A stretch of DNA of 64,000 nucleotides from Alphaproteobacteria bacterium (GCA_015654635.1 JAATGP010000004.1:62001-126000), one strand, 5' to 3'. Shown: positions 42,222 through 53,094, numbered from the stretch's first letter. Program-made: numbers and translations. Notes: generated by a model from the sequence alone, not told the origin.

Positions 42222-43119
42222 TGGAGGCTTGGGTGAGGATGGCCGGCGGGGCTGCCTTGTATTTGCCTTTGATCGCGCCAAGCGTGAGACACCCTTCTTT
42301 TTTCTCGCCCAAACCGATGAGCGACAGACCGAGCTTCAACATACTCTCCGCGCCTTGCGGGCTGGTGGGATATTTCTTGATCTGCTCGGCAAAGGCCCCT
42401 GCGGCACTGGTGTAATCCTTTTGCACGTAGGAGATATTGCCCACCCAATAAATCGCCTGCGGCGCCAGCGGATCTTTCGGATTGGCATCGGCAAAGCCGC
42501 GGAAGGCGGCGCGCGCTTCATCATAGCGGGCGCGGGCGACGAGGTTCATCGCCTCATCATATTGCGAGCGCGCGCTATCGGCAGGCGGCGCGGCGGCGGG
42601 CAAGGTGCCGAGGCTGCCACCGCTGGGGGCGGCTTGGGCGGGCGCTGGCGCCGGGTCGGTGGAGGCTGCTTGCTGGGGACTGCCGTCACAGGATAGCCCC
42701 GGCTGCTGCCCCGCACCCGTAGCGGGGCCAGCGCCCATGATCTGTGCCGAGAGCGTGCAGAGCTTGTAATCAAAGTCTTTGCGCTGGGTCTCTAAGCGAT
42801 CCGTAAGCTGACGGACCTGGCCCTGCAGGCTTTCGCTGAGGCCGGTGGATTGGCGCAGCGCGTTTTCCAAATCCTGCACCCGCTGGCGCAGTTCGACGAT
42901 GGCCGCGTCCTGATCGTTCTCACGCTGCTCGGCTTTGAGGCGGGCGGCTTTTTCGTCGTCGCTTTCGCCGAACAGGCCGCGCACGGCAACCGCATGCGGT
43001 ATCGAAACGGTTGCGGCGGCGGCCGGGTGAGCGACCACAAGCAAAGCTGCCAAAGCAGTTCCCAATTTCCAATTCATTTGGCGCCAGTTCATTGCCATCA
43101 CACTGCCGTTATAAGCCAA
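42193..43119 (-). CDS. ybgF: Tol-Pal system protein YbgF/CpoB
   Basis: Coiled-coil N-terminus and TPR C-terminus (QYDEAMNLVARARYDEARAAFRGFADANPKDPLAPQAIYWVGNISYVQKDYTSAAGAF); tol-pal neighbourhood. Confidence 0.9.
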   Translation of the reverse strand: MAYNGSVMAMNWRQMNWKLGTALAALLVVAHPAAAATVSIPHAVAVRGLFGESDDEKAARLKAEQRENDQDAAIVELRQRVQDLENALRQSTGLSESLQGQVRQLTDRLETQRKDFDYKLCTLSAQIMGAGPATGAGQQPGLSCDGSPQQAASTDPAPAPAQAAPSGGSLGTLPAAAPPADSARSQYDEAMNLVARARYDEARAAFRGFADANPKDPLAPQAIYWVGNISYVQKDYTSAAGAFAEQIKKYPTSPQGAESMLKLGLSLIGLGEKKEGCLTLGAIKGKYKAAPPAILTQASNGREKFCPK

Positions 43120-43160
43120 AGCCGCCTCACGGAGAAATTACGCCTAAGACACTAGAGTGC

Positions 43161-43192
43161 AAAAACAAAGGGGCGCTGTCACCAGCGCCCCT
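43161..43192 (-). terminator. pal rho-independent terminator
   Basis: aggggcgctg-tcac-cagcgcccct with U-tract on the minus strand. Confidence 0.8.
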
Positions 43193-43216
43193 GACATCAG
43201 ATAGTCCCGAATGCGA

Positions 43217-43732
43217 TCAGGAATTCGCACCCGAAGCGATGACCGTCACGCCGCGGCGATTCTGCGCCCAGCAGGACTCGGTCGATTCCGAGCAGATCGG
43301 CTTTTCTTTGCCGTAGGAGACCGTATCGATGCGCGCCGACGAAACGCCGAGGCTGACGAGATATTCCTTCACGGCGTTGGCGCGCTTGGCACCAAGGGCG
43401 ATGTTGTATTCGCGGGTGCCGCGCTCATCGGCATTGCCTTCGACGGTCACTTTGATGCCGGGATATTTGGCGAGCCAGGCAGCCTGACGCTGCAGCGTCG
43501 CCTTATCGGCATCGAGGACGGAATACTGGTTGTATTCGAAGTGAACCGTGTCACCGACGTTGACGCGCAGATCTTCGGCGCTGCCGGGAATGATTTGCGA
43601 TGTCGGTGCGGGCGCCGGTGCTGCAACCGGAGCCGGCGCGGGCGGCGGCGGCGGCGGCTCTTTCGCGCAACCAACAACAAAGAGTGCAAGAACGGCGGCG
43701 GCCAGCTTCGGCCCGACAGCAAACTTCTTCAT
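43217..43732 (-). CDS. pal: Peptidoglycan-associated lipoprotein
   Basis: Lipobox LFVVGC; OmpA-like VEGNADERGTREYNIALGAKRANAVKEYLVSLGV. Confidence 0.95.
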   Translation of the reverse strand: MKKFAVGPKLAAAVLALFVVGCAKEPPPPPPAPAPVAAPAPAPTSQIIPGSAEDLRVNVGDTVHFEYNQYSVLDADKATLQRQAAWLAKYPGIKVTVEGNADERGTREYNIALGAKRANAVKEYLVSLGVSSARIDTVSYGKEKPICSESTESCWAQNRRGVTVIASGANS

Positions 43733-43843
43733 AATAATCCCAACTCCTCAAGATGCGCGCGAGCCGGTTTTGAAAGCTCCGCGCCTAGATTTCGCACCTA
43801 CCCCTATACGCCCTCGGTCCAGGAGATTGTACGGATAATAGGG

Positions 43844-45148
43844 CTACTGGATCAAGGGCGACCATGCCGGATCGGAGGCATCCCCCGGTGTCGCAACACG
43901 CCGCAGATTGCGTCCGGTAACGTCCACCGACCAGATTTGCGAACCCCTGCCGCCACGGATGGTTCTGGTAAACATCAAAACGCGGCCATTCGGCGCCCAG
44001 GTGGGACCTTCATCCTCCCAACCATTGGACAAGATTCGTTCCCCCGAGCCATCCGGATGCATTACGGCGATGCCAAATTGCCCACCCGCCTGCTTGGTAA
44101 AGGCAATGAGATCGCCACGCGGGCTCCACACCGGCGTGCCGTTCTTGCCCTCACCGAAACTGATGCGGTGCTGGTTCGAACCATCGGCATTCATCACGTA
44201 AAGTTGTTGTGAACCGCCGCGGTCGGATTCAAACACGATCTGTTTTCCGTCCGGCGAAAACGACGGCGCGGTGTCGATCGCCGGATCGTAGGTCAGGCGC
44301 GTAGACTTGCGGGTTCGCAAATCCATCACATAAACGTCAGAATTGCCGGCGGTCTCCAACGTCATCGCCACCAGATTGCCGTCCGGCGAGAAACGCGGCG
44401 AGAACGTCATGGTGGGAAAATCGCCAAGCTTTTCGGAGCGCCCCGTTTCAAGATCGAATAACGTCACCCGCGGCTTACCGGTGATATAGGACATATAGGC
44501 GATCATCTGGGCGGTGGGATTAAAGCGCGGCGTCAGCACCAGATAGCTGTTGGTCAGAAAGCTCGGATTGGCACCATCTTCATCCATGATAGCGAGGCGT
44601 TTAACGCGCTTCAGCGGCGGGCCCGCTTCCGCAATGAAGACGATGCGGGTATCGAAATAACCCTTCTCGCCCGTGATGCGCTGATAGATGGCGTCCGAGA
44701 CCATATGAGCGATGCGCCGCCAATTGGTCGGCTGGGTGAAATACTGCAGCCCCAGCATCTGGCTTTCGCCATAGACATCCCAAAGCCGGAAATCGACCCG
44801 CAGGCGTCCGTCAGGCTGCATCGCGACCTGGCCGGTGACGAGACCCTGGGCGGTGATGACGCGCCAATTCTGAAAGTTCGGCGCGACGTTAATATTGCTG
44901 ATCTGATCGATATAGGATTTGGGATCGAGCGGCTTGAAAAGACCCGAGCGCTCCAGATCGGCGCGCACCACCTTGGCGATGTTCTGGCCGGCTGCGGCAT
45001 CGGCGGCGGCCGGGGCGACAAAATCGGGAATGGCAATCGGCAGCGGCTGGATATTGCCCTGATTGACGTCAACTTGCAGCGCCGCAGAAGCCGGCTGGCT
45101 GAGCGCCATGGCTGCGAGTGCGATCAGAACACTAGCGAATTTGCGCAT
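43844..45148 (-). CDS. tolB: Tol-Pal translocation protein TolB
   Basis: Signal peptide and repeated FSPDGxxI beta-propeller units; tol-pal locus. Confidence 0.97.
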   Translation of the reverse strand: MRKFASVLIALAAMALSQPASAALQVDVNQGNIQPLPIAIPDFVAPAAADAAAGQNIAKVVRADLERSGLFKPLDPKSYIDQISNINVAPNFQNWRVITAQGLVTGQVAMQPDGRLRVDFRLWDVYGESQMLGLQYFTQPTNWRRIAHMVSDAIYQRITGEKGYFDTRIVFIAEAGPPLKRVKRLAIMDEDGANPSFLTNSYLVLTPRFNPTAQMIAYMSYITGKPRVTLFDLETGRSEKLGDFPTMTFSPRFSPDGNLVAMTLETAGNSDVYVMDLRTRKSTRLTYDPAIDTAPSFSPDGKQIVFESDRGGSQQLYVMNADGSNQHRISFGEGKNGTPVWSPRGDLIAFTKQAGGQFGIAVMHPDGSGERILSNGWEDEGPTWAPNGRVLMFTRTIRGGRGSQIWSVDVTGRNLRRVATPGDASDPAWSPLIQ

Positions 45149-45157
45149 TGCTCTTCC

Positions 45158-45910
45158 TCATTGTTCCAGCTGGCGGGGATCGAAATTGACGATAAAATTG
45201 CGCCATTGAGCATATCTATCGGGCGGCAGGCGGTAAGGCGAACAGGTATAAATGGCGCGGCGCGCGGCACCGGCCGCTGCCGCCATGTAAGGATCGCTAG
45301 AAGCCGCCGAAGCGGACTCTGGTGCTAATTGCGGCGGCTGCGCGACAGTTCCATCGCGGTTCAGAAAAACTTCGTATTTGACGATCAGGCGCTCGGGATG
45401 CGGCGAGCCCGTCGGCGGGCTCCAGCAATGATAAATTTCGCTCATCAGGATCGAGGCGAGATCGGCGGTCATCGCCGTCTGGGCGCCGACGCCTTGGACG
45501 CTGCGCGTGGCCGTTTTGGCGGGCGTCTTTTTGGCCAGCAATTTCTGAATGTCGTTGATATCGAACTTTTCGGCCTCTTTGGGCTTTTCGGGCTTGGGTT
45601 GCGGCTTCACATCCGGTGCCAGCTCGAATTTCGGCGGTGCCGCTTCGGGGGTGGGCGGGGGTGCCACATCCCGCGGCGTCGGCGGCGGGGTGTTCTCCAC
45701 CGGCTTTTGCTCGATTGCTTGGGGCGCGATATTGGTCTTGTCGCTGATGGAGACGAGATCGACCGGCACGATGGGCGTGGAATCGACCGGCAGATCGATC
45801 TTCTTGGAAAACGACACGAACAGCGCCACGGCGAGCCCGACATGGAGCGCAACGGAAGCAACCACGCCAAGCCGCGGTGCGGCCCGCTCCGCTGTCGGCC
45901 TATTTCTCAT
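45158..45910 (-). CDS. tolA: TolA-like energy transducer
   Basis: N-terminal TM, proline-rich linker, TolA-like C-terminus; between tolR and tolB. Confidence 0.85.
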   Translation of the reverse strand: MRNRPTAERAAPRLGVVASVALHVGLAVALFVSFSKKIDLPVDSTPIVPVDLVSISDKTNIAPQAIEQKPVENTPPPTPRDVAPPPTPEAAPPKFELAPDVKPQPKPEKPKEAEKFDINDIQKLLAKKTPAKTATRSVQGVGAQTAMTADLASILMSEIYHCWSPPTGSPHPERLIVKYEVFLNRDGTVAQPPQLAPESASAASSDPYMAAAAGAARRAIYTCSPYRLPPDRYAQWRNFIVNFDPRQLEQ

Positions 45911-46355
45911 GGTCTTGCTGTTTCGGCGGCGGACCAGTGACGAGACCCACCTTGGTGAAGCCCGCCGTGTTCAAGATCGCCATCACTTCGATCACGCGGC
46001 CATAGGGCACCGCGGTATCGCCGCGCACAAATATGCGCTGATCGGTGCCGTTCTGTGCGATGGCGGTGAGGCGGACGACAAGATCCTCCGGCTCCACGGG
46101 CGTATTCTGCAGATAGATGCGGCCATCCTTGCGGATGGTGACGGACAGAGGCTCGCGATCCTGACTGAGAGGCTGGGCACGGGTCTTGGGCAGATCGACC
46201 GGCACACCGGCCGTCAAAAGCGGGGCCGTCACCATGAAGATGATGAGCAGCACCAGCATAACGTCGACAAACGGCGTGACGTTGATTTCGGCCATGGGAC
46301 GGCGGCGTGGACCGCGGCGGCCCCCTCCCGCTGAGGATGACACGGCGCCCGCCAT
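45900..46355 (-). CDS. tolR: TolR (ExbD family)
   Basis: MAEINVTPFVDVMLVLLIIFMVTAPLLTAGVPVDLPKT. Confidence 0.95.
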   Translation of the reverse strand: MAGAVSSSAGGGRRGPRRRPMAEINVTPFVDVMLVLLIIFMVTAPLLTAGVPVDLPKTRAQPLSQDREPLSVTIRKDGRIYLQNTPVEPEDLVVRLTAIAQNGTDQRIFVRGDTAVPYGRVIEVMAILNTAGFTKVGLVTGPPPKQQDHEK

Positions 46356-46356
46356 C

Positions 46357-47235
46357 TCAGCGCGCCTTTTCGTCGAGCTGGCGCGACAGGATGGACGAGA
46401 GCTCGTCCGAGAAAGCGTAAAGGCGGTTGGTGTAGCGCCCGATCTCGCCGACATAACGGTTATAGAAAATGGCAGCGGGGATGGCGGCGAGAAGCCCCAT
46501 GGCGGTGGCGAACAATGCCTCGGCAATGCCCGGTGCGACCACGGCCAGGGTGGTGTTGTGCTGGCCGGCGATCGCGGTGAAGGCATTCATGATGCCCCAG
46601 ACCGTGCCGAAGAGGCCGACGAAAGGCGAGGTGGATGCGACGGTGGCGAGAAAACCGATGCTTTTTTCAACGGCATCGACTTCGCGCGAGATGGTGACAC
46701 TCATGGCCTTGTCGACGCGATCTTTGGTACCCGCCAGAATGGCCGCATTGGGAGCGCCATGCTCAAAGGCCCGGCGCCATTCGCGCACCCCCGCCACAAA
46801 GGTGGCAGAGAAGGGATGGGTGTTCTTGGCGGCGAACTGCGAATAAAGCTCATCCAGCGATTGGCCGGACCAGAAGACTTTCTCGAAGCGCCCGGCGCGG
46901 CTGTTGAGCGAGCCGAGTGCCAAGCCCTTGTTGATGATGATCACCCAGGACCAGATGCTGGCCAAAAGCAGCAATGCGAAAACGCCCTTCACCAAAGGAT
47001 CGGCGCGGCTGATCATGTCGAAAATCGAGACGCCGCGGCCACTGATGGCGACCGGGCTGCCAGCGGTATCCACCGCGGCGGTGGGGGCCGCGAGCGGCGC
47101 GGTCTGAGCCGGTTCGCCCGTGGGAGCGGCGCTGGGCCCTTCTTGTGCCCGGGACGGAGCGGCCAGCGTCACCGCCAGCATCACGAACAGTACCGCCACC
47201 AATCCCCTGAACATCTTCATCTTACGCAACCTCAT
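46357..47235 (-). CDS. tolQ: TolQ (MotA/ExbB family) with N-terminal extension
   Basis: LLLASIWSWVIIINKG...FLATVASTSPFVGLFGTVWGIMNAF; extra signal-peptide-like N-terminus. Confidence 0.93.
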   Translation of the reverse strand: MRLRKMKMFRGLVAVLFVMLAVTLAAPSRAQEGPSAAPTGEPAQTAPLAAPTAAVDTAGSPVAISGRGVSIFDMISRADPLVKGVFALLLLASIWSWVIIINKGLALGSLNSRAGRFEKVFWSGQSLDELYSQFAAKNTHPFSATFVAGVREWRRAFEHGAPNAAILAGTKDRVDKAMSVTISREVDAVEKSIGFLATVASTSPFVGLFGTVWGIMNAFTAIAGQHNTTLAVVAPGIAEALFATAMGLLAAIPAAIFYNRYVGEIGRYTNRLYAFSDELSSILSRQLDEKAR

Positions 47236-47311
47236 GGCGGTCCCCCGCACAGTATGGCGGGTGCAGCGAAAAATTGCTCTAAAAACTGGAGCGCATGTTT
47301 GACGTTTATCG

Positions 47312-47770
47312 TTAAGCCACTGTTCCCGAAAGAAAAGGCATAAGTTTGTCACGGATTTCCGCCGGAATGCGTTTGGGTCTTCCTGACAAAGATATAATGC
47401 AGGCCTGCACGGCGCCGCGGGTCAGCAAGAGGCCATCGCGATAAATCGACTGATTGGCACTGAGCCGCACCCCCGTAAGCTCTGTGGCGAGGGTGTGAAC
47501 CTCGATGATGTCATCGAATTTGGCGGGCTTGAGATATTCGACCTCGACTTTGCGCAACGCCCAAGCGGCGGGTTCGGCTTCTTCGAGATAAGCAGCTTTG
47601 ATGCCCAAAGCGCGGAAGAATTCGGTGCGCGCGCGCTCCATATAGCGCAAGTAATTCGCATGATAAACGATGCCGGAGTGATCTGTATCTTCATAGTAAA
47701 TCCGCACCGGCCAGATAAAACTCTGGCCCTCGAAACGGCCGATGTCTTTGGCTTCCAGTCCCTCAGTCAT
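47312..47770 (-). CDS. ybgC: YbgC-type acyl-CoA thioesterase
   Basis: [36 protein letters not shown]. Confidence 0.93.
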   Translation of the reverse strand: MTEGLEAKDIGRFEGQSFIWPVRIYYEDTDHSGIVYHANYLRYMERARTEFFRALGIKAAYLEEAEPAAWALRKVEVEYLKPAKFDDIIEVHTLATELTGVRLSANQSIYRDGLLLTRGAVQACIISLSGRPKRIPAEIRDKLMPFLSGTVA

Positions 47771-48836
47771 CACCCTCCTCCTCCGCAAACATGGCCAATT
47801 GTGCCGGATCACGGGTGGGGACGGGAAGCCCCAAATGGGCATAAGCATTGCCCATCAGGATGCGACCGCGCGGGCTGCGCTGGACAAATCCTTGCTGCAT
47901 CAAGAAGGGCTCGATGGTTTCTTCGATGGCATCGCGCGCTTCGCCCAGGGCCGCGGCGATGGTTTCGATCCCCACCGGGCCGCCGCCGAAATGCTCCGCG
48001 ATGAGTTTTAAATAGCGCCGGTCGAAGGCATCCAGGCCCTTGGCATCGACTTCGAGGCGCGTCAGGGCCGCATCGGCAATTTTGGCATCAACCACCGTTT
48101 GCCCCGCCACGCTGGCAAAATCGCGCACCCGTTTGAGCAGGCGTCCCGAAATGCGCGGCGTGCCGCGGGCACGGCTGGCGATCTCGCGGGCGCCATCGCT
48201 GGTGAGGTCAAAACCGAGCACGCGCGCGCCACGCTCCACAATCGAAAGCAATTCATCGGCCGTGTAGAAATTGAGCCGCACGGGAATGCCGAAACGGTCG
48301 CGCAGCGGCGTGGTGATGAGGCCGGCGCGGGTGGTGGCACCGACCAGGGTGAAAGGGGCCAGCGTGATCTTCACCGAGCGCGCCGAGGGGCCCTCGCCGA
48401 TGACGAGATCAAGCTCGAAATCCTCCATCGCGGGATAGAGAATTTCCTCGACCACAGGGCTGAGGCGATGGATCTCGTCGATGAAGAGAACGTCGCGGGG
48501 TTCGAGATTGGTGAGGATGGCGGCAAGGTCGCCCGCCTTGGCCAGCACCGGCCCGGCAGTGGAACGGAAATTGACACCCAGCTCGCGCGCCACGATCTGC
48601 GCCAGGGTGGTTTTGCCAAGACCCGGCGGCCCCGAAAACAACACATGATCGAGGGCTTCGCCGCGCGCCTTGGCCGCTTGAATGAAGATCGACAAATTCT
48701 CGCGCGCCTGGGCCTGGCCGACGAATTCGGCAAGCCGCTTAGGGCGGAGCGAGGATTCGAGCGCATCGTCTTCACCCCGCTCTGGCGCGATGAGCGGGTT
48801 CTTTTCGGCGGCAAGGACTTTCTTGGCAGGGCTCAT
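47763..48836 (-). CDS. ruvB: Holliday junction helicase RuvB
   Basis: [53 protein letters not shown]. Confidence 0.98.
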   Translation of the reverse strand: MSPAKKVLAAEKNPLIAPERGEDDALESSLRPKRLAEFVGQAQARENLSIFIQAAKARGEALDHVLFSGPPGLGKTTLAQIVARELGVNFRSTAGPVLAKAGDLAAILTNLEPRDVLFIDEIHRLSPVVEEILYPAMEDFELDLVIGEGPSARSVKITLAPFTLVGATTRAGLITTPLRDRFGIPVRLNFYTADELLSIVERGARVLGFDLTSDGAREIASRARGTPRISGRLLKRVRDFASVAGQTVVDAKIADAALTRLEVDAKGLDAFDRRYLKLIAEHFGGGPVGIETIAAALGEARDAIEETIEPFLMQQGFVQRSPRGRILMGNAYAHLGLPVPTRDPAQLAMFAEEEGDD

Positions 48837-48891
48837 GATGCGGCCTGTGTAGGCGCAGGCGGCAGCGGCAGCAAACGAAATGCAGCATTCC

Positions 48892-49076
48892 TGTCATCCC
48901 CGGCTGAGTGACCGGAGCGCAGCGATGGACACGAGGGGAAGTGGACCCAGGTGTTTACAGCTGAAGGCTTAAGAAGAGACGGAAGACCGGAATCTCTCGA
49001 ATAGGTCGCAACGGCACCAACACCTGGATCCCCTTCCCTCGCAGGCGCTAACGCGCTTCGCTCGCCGGGGATGACA
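48892..49076. repeat. Dispersed imperfect inverted repeat, A family, copy 2
   Basis: tgtcatccccgg...acgaggggaagtggacccaggtgtt ... acctggatccccttccctcgc...gctcgccggggatgaca. Confidence 0.8.
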
Positions 49077-49125
49077 AGTATTGTTTTCGCGCTACGCGCT
49101 CGCCGGGGTTGACAGATAGTGTTCA

Positions 49126-49542
49126 TCACGCCTCTCCCCAGGGATTGATCAGCGACAGTCCCGCGAAGGGGAAGTCCTTCACATTGCGGGTCACCAGCGT
49201 GAGATCGTGCGCGATGGCGGTGGCGGCGATTTGGGAATCGATTTCATCGGCGTTGCGATACTGGCTGCGCAGCTGCGCCCATATCATCGCCTCGCGCTCA
49301 CCAAAGGGCAGAATGCGCCCTTCGTATATGGGCCGAAGAATTTCGTCATACCAGATCGACAGCGTGGTTCGCTTTTTCCCCAAAGGCAGGCGAAAAATCC
49401 CAAACATGATCTCGCCCAGCGAAACCGCGCTGACATAGCGCTCCTCCTCCGGCAGCCCCTCCAACCACGACAGCAAGTTCAGACTCGCAAGGCTTCTGGC
49501 GCCGTCGGACAAGGTGCATGTGTCGAGGAGGTAAGCCATCAA
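49126..49542 (-). CDS. PIN-domain toxin (VapC-like)
   Basis: MAYLLDTCTLSD...DEIDSQIAATAIAHDLTLVTRNVKDFPF. Confidence 0.88.
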   Translation of the reverse strand: MMAYLLDTCTLSDGARSLASLNLLSWLEGLPEEERYVSAVSLGEIMFGIFRLPLGKKRTTLSIWYDEILRPIYEGRILPFGEREAMIWAQLRSQYRNADEIDSQIAATAIAHDLTLVTRNVKDFPFAGLSLINPWGEA

Positions 49543-49790
49543 TCTTCGCCGAAATCCGGTGGCTTACGATGACTGCCGCCACGCGGAGGCAGTTCAAATT
49601 CCGGCACAGTGGGGCACAGTTTCAAGGCCTCAACCAAGGTCATCGGCTTCTTGCCTTGGAGCACCGAATCGATTTTGCGGATTTCGTAGGCGGGCTGCCC
49701 CCGATAGGTGATAGTTTGGGGGGCCTTGTCGGCGGCGCGCAACAGCTCGGAAAAGCGCGCTTTGGCGTCTTGCACGGCCCAGCTCTTCAT
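49539..49790 (-). CDS. Phd/YefM-type antitoxin
   Basis: MKSWAVQDAKARFSELLRAADKAPQTITYRGQPAYEI; 4-nt overlap with the toxin. Confidence 0.88.
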   Translation of the reverse strand: MKSWAVQDAKARFSELLRAADKAPQTITYRGQPAYEIRKIDSVLQGKKPMTLVEALKLCPTVPEFELPPRGGSHRKPPDFGED

Positions 49791-49800
49791 CTTTACCTCC

Positions 49801-49821
49801 TGACTAGTCAGACTAGTCTGA
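49801..49821. promoter_or_regulatory. Candidate TA operator (overlapping palindromes)
   Basis: TGACTAGTCA (49801-49810) and TCAGACTAGTCTGA (49808-49821), 10 nt upstream of the antitoxin ATG. Confidence 0.65.
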
Positions 49822-49828
49822 TCGTAAA

Positions 49829-50431
49829 TCAGCGCCCCATCGCCCGCAAGGCCTCGCGCAGCAGTTGATCGAGCGGGGCGGCATCGCCCAGCGCCTGCGT
49901 GGCTTTGGCCACCGATTCGGCGGCCACGGATTGCGAATAACCAAGCTTGACCAAGGCCATAACGGCATCGGCCTCGGGCCCGCGGGGAGCCAGGACGGGA
50001 ATACTATCGCCTGGCTCCTGGCGCAGGATCACGGCGGGGGCTTTGTCCTTCAACTCGGTAACGATGCGGGTGGCGAGTTTGGGGCCGACGCCTTGGGCCT
50101 GGCCGATCATCGCCTTGTCCCCCAGCGCAATCGCCCTTCCAATGGCGCGCGGGCTCAGCACCGCCAGAATGTTGAGAGCGACGCGGGCACCGACGCTCTG
50201 CACACTCTGAAGCAGGCGGAACCATTCGCGCTCTTCCCCCGTCAGAAAGCCATAAAGGCGGATGGCGTCTTCGCTCACCTTCATCTCGATCAGGAGCACC
50301 GCCGCCTCGCCCGCCGTCAGCTTGGCCAAGGTGGAGGTCGGGCAATAGACCAGATAGCCGACGCCATGCACATCGAGGATGAGATGATCCTCGGCCAGGC
50401 TGTCGACGGTGCCTTTCAATTTGCCAATCAT
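49829..50431 (-). CDS. ruvA: Holliday junction protein RuvA
   Basis: MIGKLKGTVDSLAEDHLILDVHGVGYLVYCPTSTL; start chosen from motif. Confidence 0.96.
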   Translation of the reverse strand: MIGKLKGTVDSLAEDHLILDVHGVGYLVYCPTSTLAKLTAGEAAVLLIEMKVSEDAIRLYGFLTGEEREWFRLLQSVQSVGARVALNILAVLSPRAIGRAIALGDKAMIGQAQGVGPKLATRIVTELKDKAPAVILRQEPGDSIPVLAPRGPEADAVMALVKLGYSQSVAAESVAKATQALGDAAPLDQLLREALRAMGR

Positions 50432-50934
50432 GCCAATGCCGCCAATATCCGCGCCCGTGTTCCCGCCAGAGCCGCATGGGCGATAGCAGCGGCCAGCGCG
50501 TAGGCGGCATCGGCTTGCTCGACGCCGCAAGCCGGCAGGAGGCGGCGCACCATCGCCTGCACCTGCTCTTTGCCCGCATGGCCGACACCGACCACCGATT
50601 TTTTGATGTGGTTGGGAGCATATTCGGCAATCTCGAGCCCGGCTTGCGCTGCCGCCAGCATTGCCACCGCGCGGGCATGGCCGAGCTTCAGTGCGGCCGA
50701 GGGATCTTTGGCGACAAAAGCCTGCTCGACGGCGATGGCGCCGGGCTGCAACTCCGCGATGAGGCGGGTGACCTCGGTGTGCAGGGTCAGAAGCCGCAAG
50801 CCCAGACACTCCGAAGCGCGGGTCTGGATGACGCCATGGGCGACATGCGTCAGCCGCGTGCCGGCACAATCGATCACACCCCAGCCCATACGGGCAAGGC
50901 CGGGATCAAGCCCCAGAATGCGGACAACAGCCAT
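50428..50934 (-). CDS. ruvC: Holliday junction resolvase RuvC
   Basis: ILGLDPGLARMGWGVID...AIEQAFVAKDPSAALKLGHARAVAMLAA-like core; overlaps ruvA. Confidence 0.96.
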   Translation of the reverse strand: MAVVRILGLDPGLARMGWGVIDCAGTRLTHVAHGVIQTRASECLGLRLLTLHTEVTRLIAELQPGAIAVEQAFVAKDPSAALKLGHARAVAMLAAAQAGLEIAEYAPNHIKKSVVGVGHAGKEQVQAMVRRLLPACGVEQADAAYALAAAIAHAALAGTRARILAALA

Positions 50935-51087
50935 CGGCCAACCTGAACGAATCGCGAATGGCAGTGTCGCGGATTGCGGGGGCTGAGGCCATAGTTTTGG
51001 CGGGGTAACCCCTCACCCGGTTTGCCTAAGCACTTACTGCGTAAGCGCAAGGCAAAGCGCCCTCTCCCTCAAGGGGAGAGGGAGAAT

Positions 51088-51834
51088 TCACTCGCCCAGC
51101 TTGGCCATCAAGGCTTCGGAGAGTTCGTAATTGCCGGTGACGCGCTGAACGTCGTCATTGTCTTCCAGGACGTCGATCAATTTGACCAGCGTCTCGCCAA
51201 CATGGTCGGGGACGAGATTGGTGGCCTGGGGCCGGAAGAAAATACCCGACGAGGCGGGCGGGCCGAGCTTGGCTTCGAGCGCCTTCAGCACGGCGGCATA
51301 ATTGTCCGGCGCGATGAGAAATTCATGCTCGGTATCGTCGGTATCAACCTCTTCGGCGCCGACGTCGAGCGCCAGCTCCAGCATCGCGTCCGCCGAACCC
51401 TTGGCCAACGGATAGGTGACGATGCCAAGGCGATCAAACATGAACCCGACCGAACCGGTTTCGCCCAAGGCGCCGCCGAACTTTGAAAAGGCGGCGCGGA
51501 CATCGGCGGCAGTGCGCACGCGGTTGTCGGTGAGGCATTCGACGATGAGGGCGACGCCGCCGGGGCCGTAACCTTCATAGCGGATTTCATCGTAATTCTC
51601 GGCATCGCCGCCCTGGCCCTTTTTGATGGCGCGCTCGATGTTGTCGCGGGGCATGGACTGTTCGCGGGCGGCCATCATGGCGGCACGCAGGCGCGGATTG
51701 TGGTCCGGGTCGGGCATGCCCATCTTGGAGGCGACAGTGATTTCGCGCGCCAGCTTGGAAAACAGCTTAGAGCGCTGCGCGTTCGCCTTGGTCTTCTTGA
51801 ACATCACGTTCTTGGCGTGGGAATGACCGGCCAT
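51088..51834 (-). CDS. YebC/PmpR-family regulatory protein
   Basis: [39 protein letters not shown]. Confidence 0.97.
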   Translation of the reverse strand: MAGHSHAKNVMFKKTKANAQRSKLFSKLAREITVASKMGMPDPDHNPRLRAAMMAAREQSMPRDNIERAIKKGQGGDAENYDEIRYEGYGPGGVALIVECLTDNRVRTAADVRAAFSKFGGALGETGSVGFMFDRLGIVTYPLAKGSADAMLELALDVGAEEVDTDDTEHEFLIAPDNYAAVLKALEAKLGPPASSGIFFRPQATNLVPDHVGETLVKLIDVLEDNDDVQRVTGNYELSEALMAKLGE

Positions 51835-52031
51835 AGGATGAACTTCTTCTCAGGAGGAGTGGGGGCGCTGGAATACAAGCCCGCGCCCGCCTGTGGCAAG
51901 CCCACGGTGTGGGGGCGTGGCGCTAGGGACTGCCTCACCCGAATGTAAGTTTTTATTCCTCAACCCGCACGCCGCTGCCTTGATCCTGCACAACGCAGGG
52001 TGCAGGCTTAGGAATTCGGGGGAGTTTCTTG

Positions 52032-52160
52032 ATGCGAAACGGCAATATTGCGTCGGCGGTGTCTGTCCTGCTGCTAGGGGGGTGCGCGCATCAGCCCGCG
52101 ACTCTCGTCGAGGCAGGGAAGACTAAACTCTACAAGATGTTTCAATGCCGTAGCGGCTGA
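52032..52160 (+). CDS. 42-aa putative small lipoprotein (not in ORF track)
   Basis: MRNGNIASAVSVLLLGGCAHQPATLVEAGKTKLYKMFQCRSG*; lipobox LLGGC; upstream ggggag. Confidence 0.5.
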   Translation: MRNGNIASAVSVLLLGGCAHQPATLVEAGKTKLYKMFQCRSG

Positions 52161-52234
52161 GCCGCGTTGGCCGCCGCTGGATGGCCGGGTCAAGCCCACG
52201 GCCATGACGAAAAGTAAGATGTGAGGACAGCTCC

Positions 52235-52867
52235 ATGCCTGGTCCCTCCCCGGACAATCCGCATCCACTGCCAGGCTTTCGCCAAGTTTGTTTCATCAAG
52301 AACACGGTGAAGAATCCGGCGATCATCGTGGGCGACTACACCTATTACGATGACCCGCAGAACGCGGAGGATTTCGAGCGCAATGTGCTTTATCTTTTCG
52401 ACTTCATCGGCGACAGGCTGGTGATCGGGAAGTTTTGTGCCATTGCGCGCGGGGTGCGCTTCATCATGAATGGCGCCAATCACAAACTGTCCGGGATTTC
52501 GACGTATCCGTTTTTCATTTTCGGCAACGGCTCGGAAAGTACGGCGCCCAAACCGGGGGAATTGCCGTTCAAAGGCAATACCACCATCGGCAATGATGTC
52601 TGGCTCGGATATGAGGCCCTCATCATGCCCGGCGTGAAGATCGGTAATGGCGCCATCGTCTCCGCGCGGGCGGTGGTGACGGGCGACGTGCCCGCTTACG
52701 CGGTGGTCGGTGGCAATCCGGCGCGTGTGCTTAAAATGCGCTTCGATGATGCCACGATCGCAGCGCTGGAAGAAATCGCCTGGTGGAATTGGCCGACGGA
52801 GAGGATCAGTCATGCCCTGCCCTTTATCACTGGCGGCGATGTGGATGCCTTGCGCGCCCACGCTTAA
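52235..52867 (+). CDS. CatB/Vat-type left-handed beta-helix O-acetyltransferase
   Basis: [10 protein letters not shown]...[20 protein letters not shown]...[52 protein letters not shown]. Confidence 0.93.
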   Translation: MPGPSPDNPHPLPGFRQVCFIKNTVKNPAIIVGDYTYYDDPQNAEDFERNVLYLFDFIGDRLVIGKFCAIARGVRFIMNGANHKLSGISTYPFFIFGNGSESTAPKPGELPFKGNTTIGNDVWLGYEALIMPGVKIGNGAIVSARAVVTGDVPAYAVVGGNPARVLKMRFDDATIAALEEIAWWNWPTERISHALPFITGGDVDALRAHA

Positions 52868-53094
52868 CGCACGTTCTTTACCGGGTGTGAGTCCGTCATT
52901 GCTCCAGATTCGTGAGAACTAATTACAGATCGCGCGATCTTAATCTTCGTCTGTGCCATCACAGCACATAAGCGCTTGTACCTAACAGGCCGCAAGCGGC
53001 GCCGCGCGGCGGCTTTTGCGCGGAAACAATTTACTTGAAAAGCCTAATCTGCCGCGAGCAGGGCGAACCAACGCTCCGGCTGGGAAAACATCAC

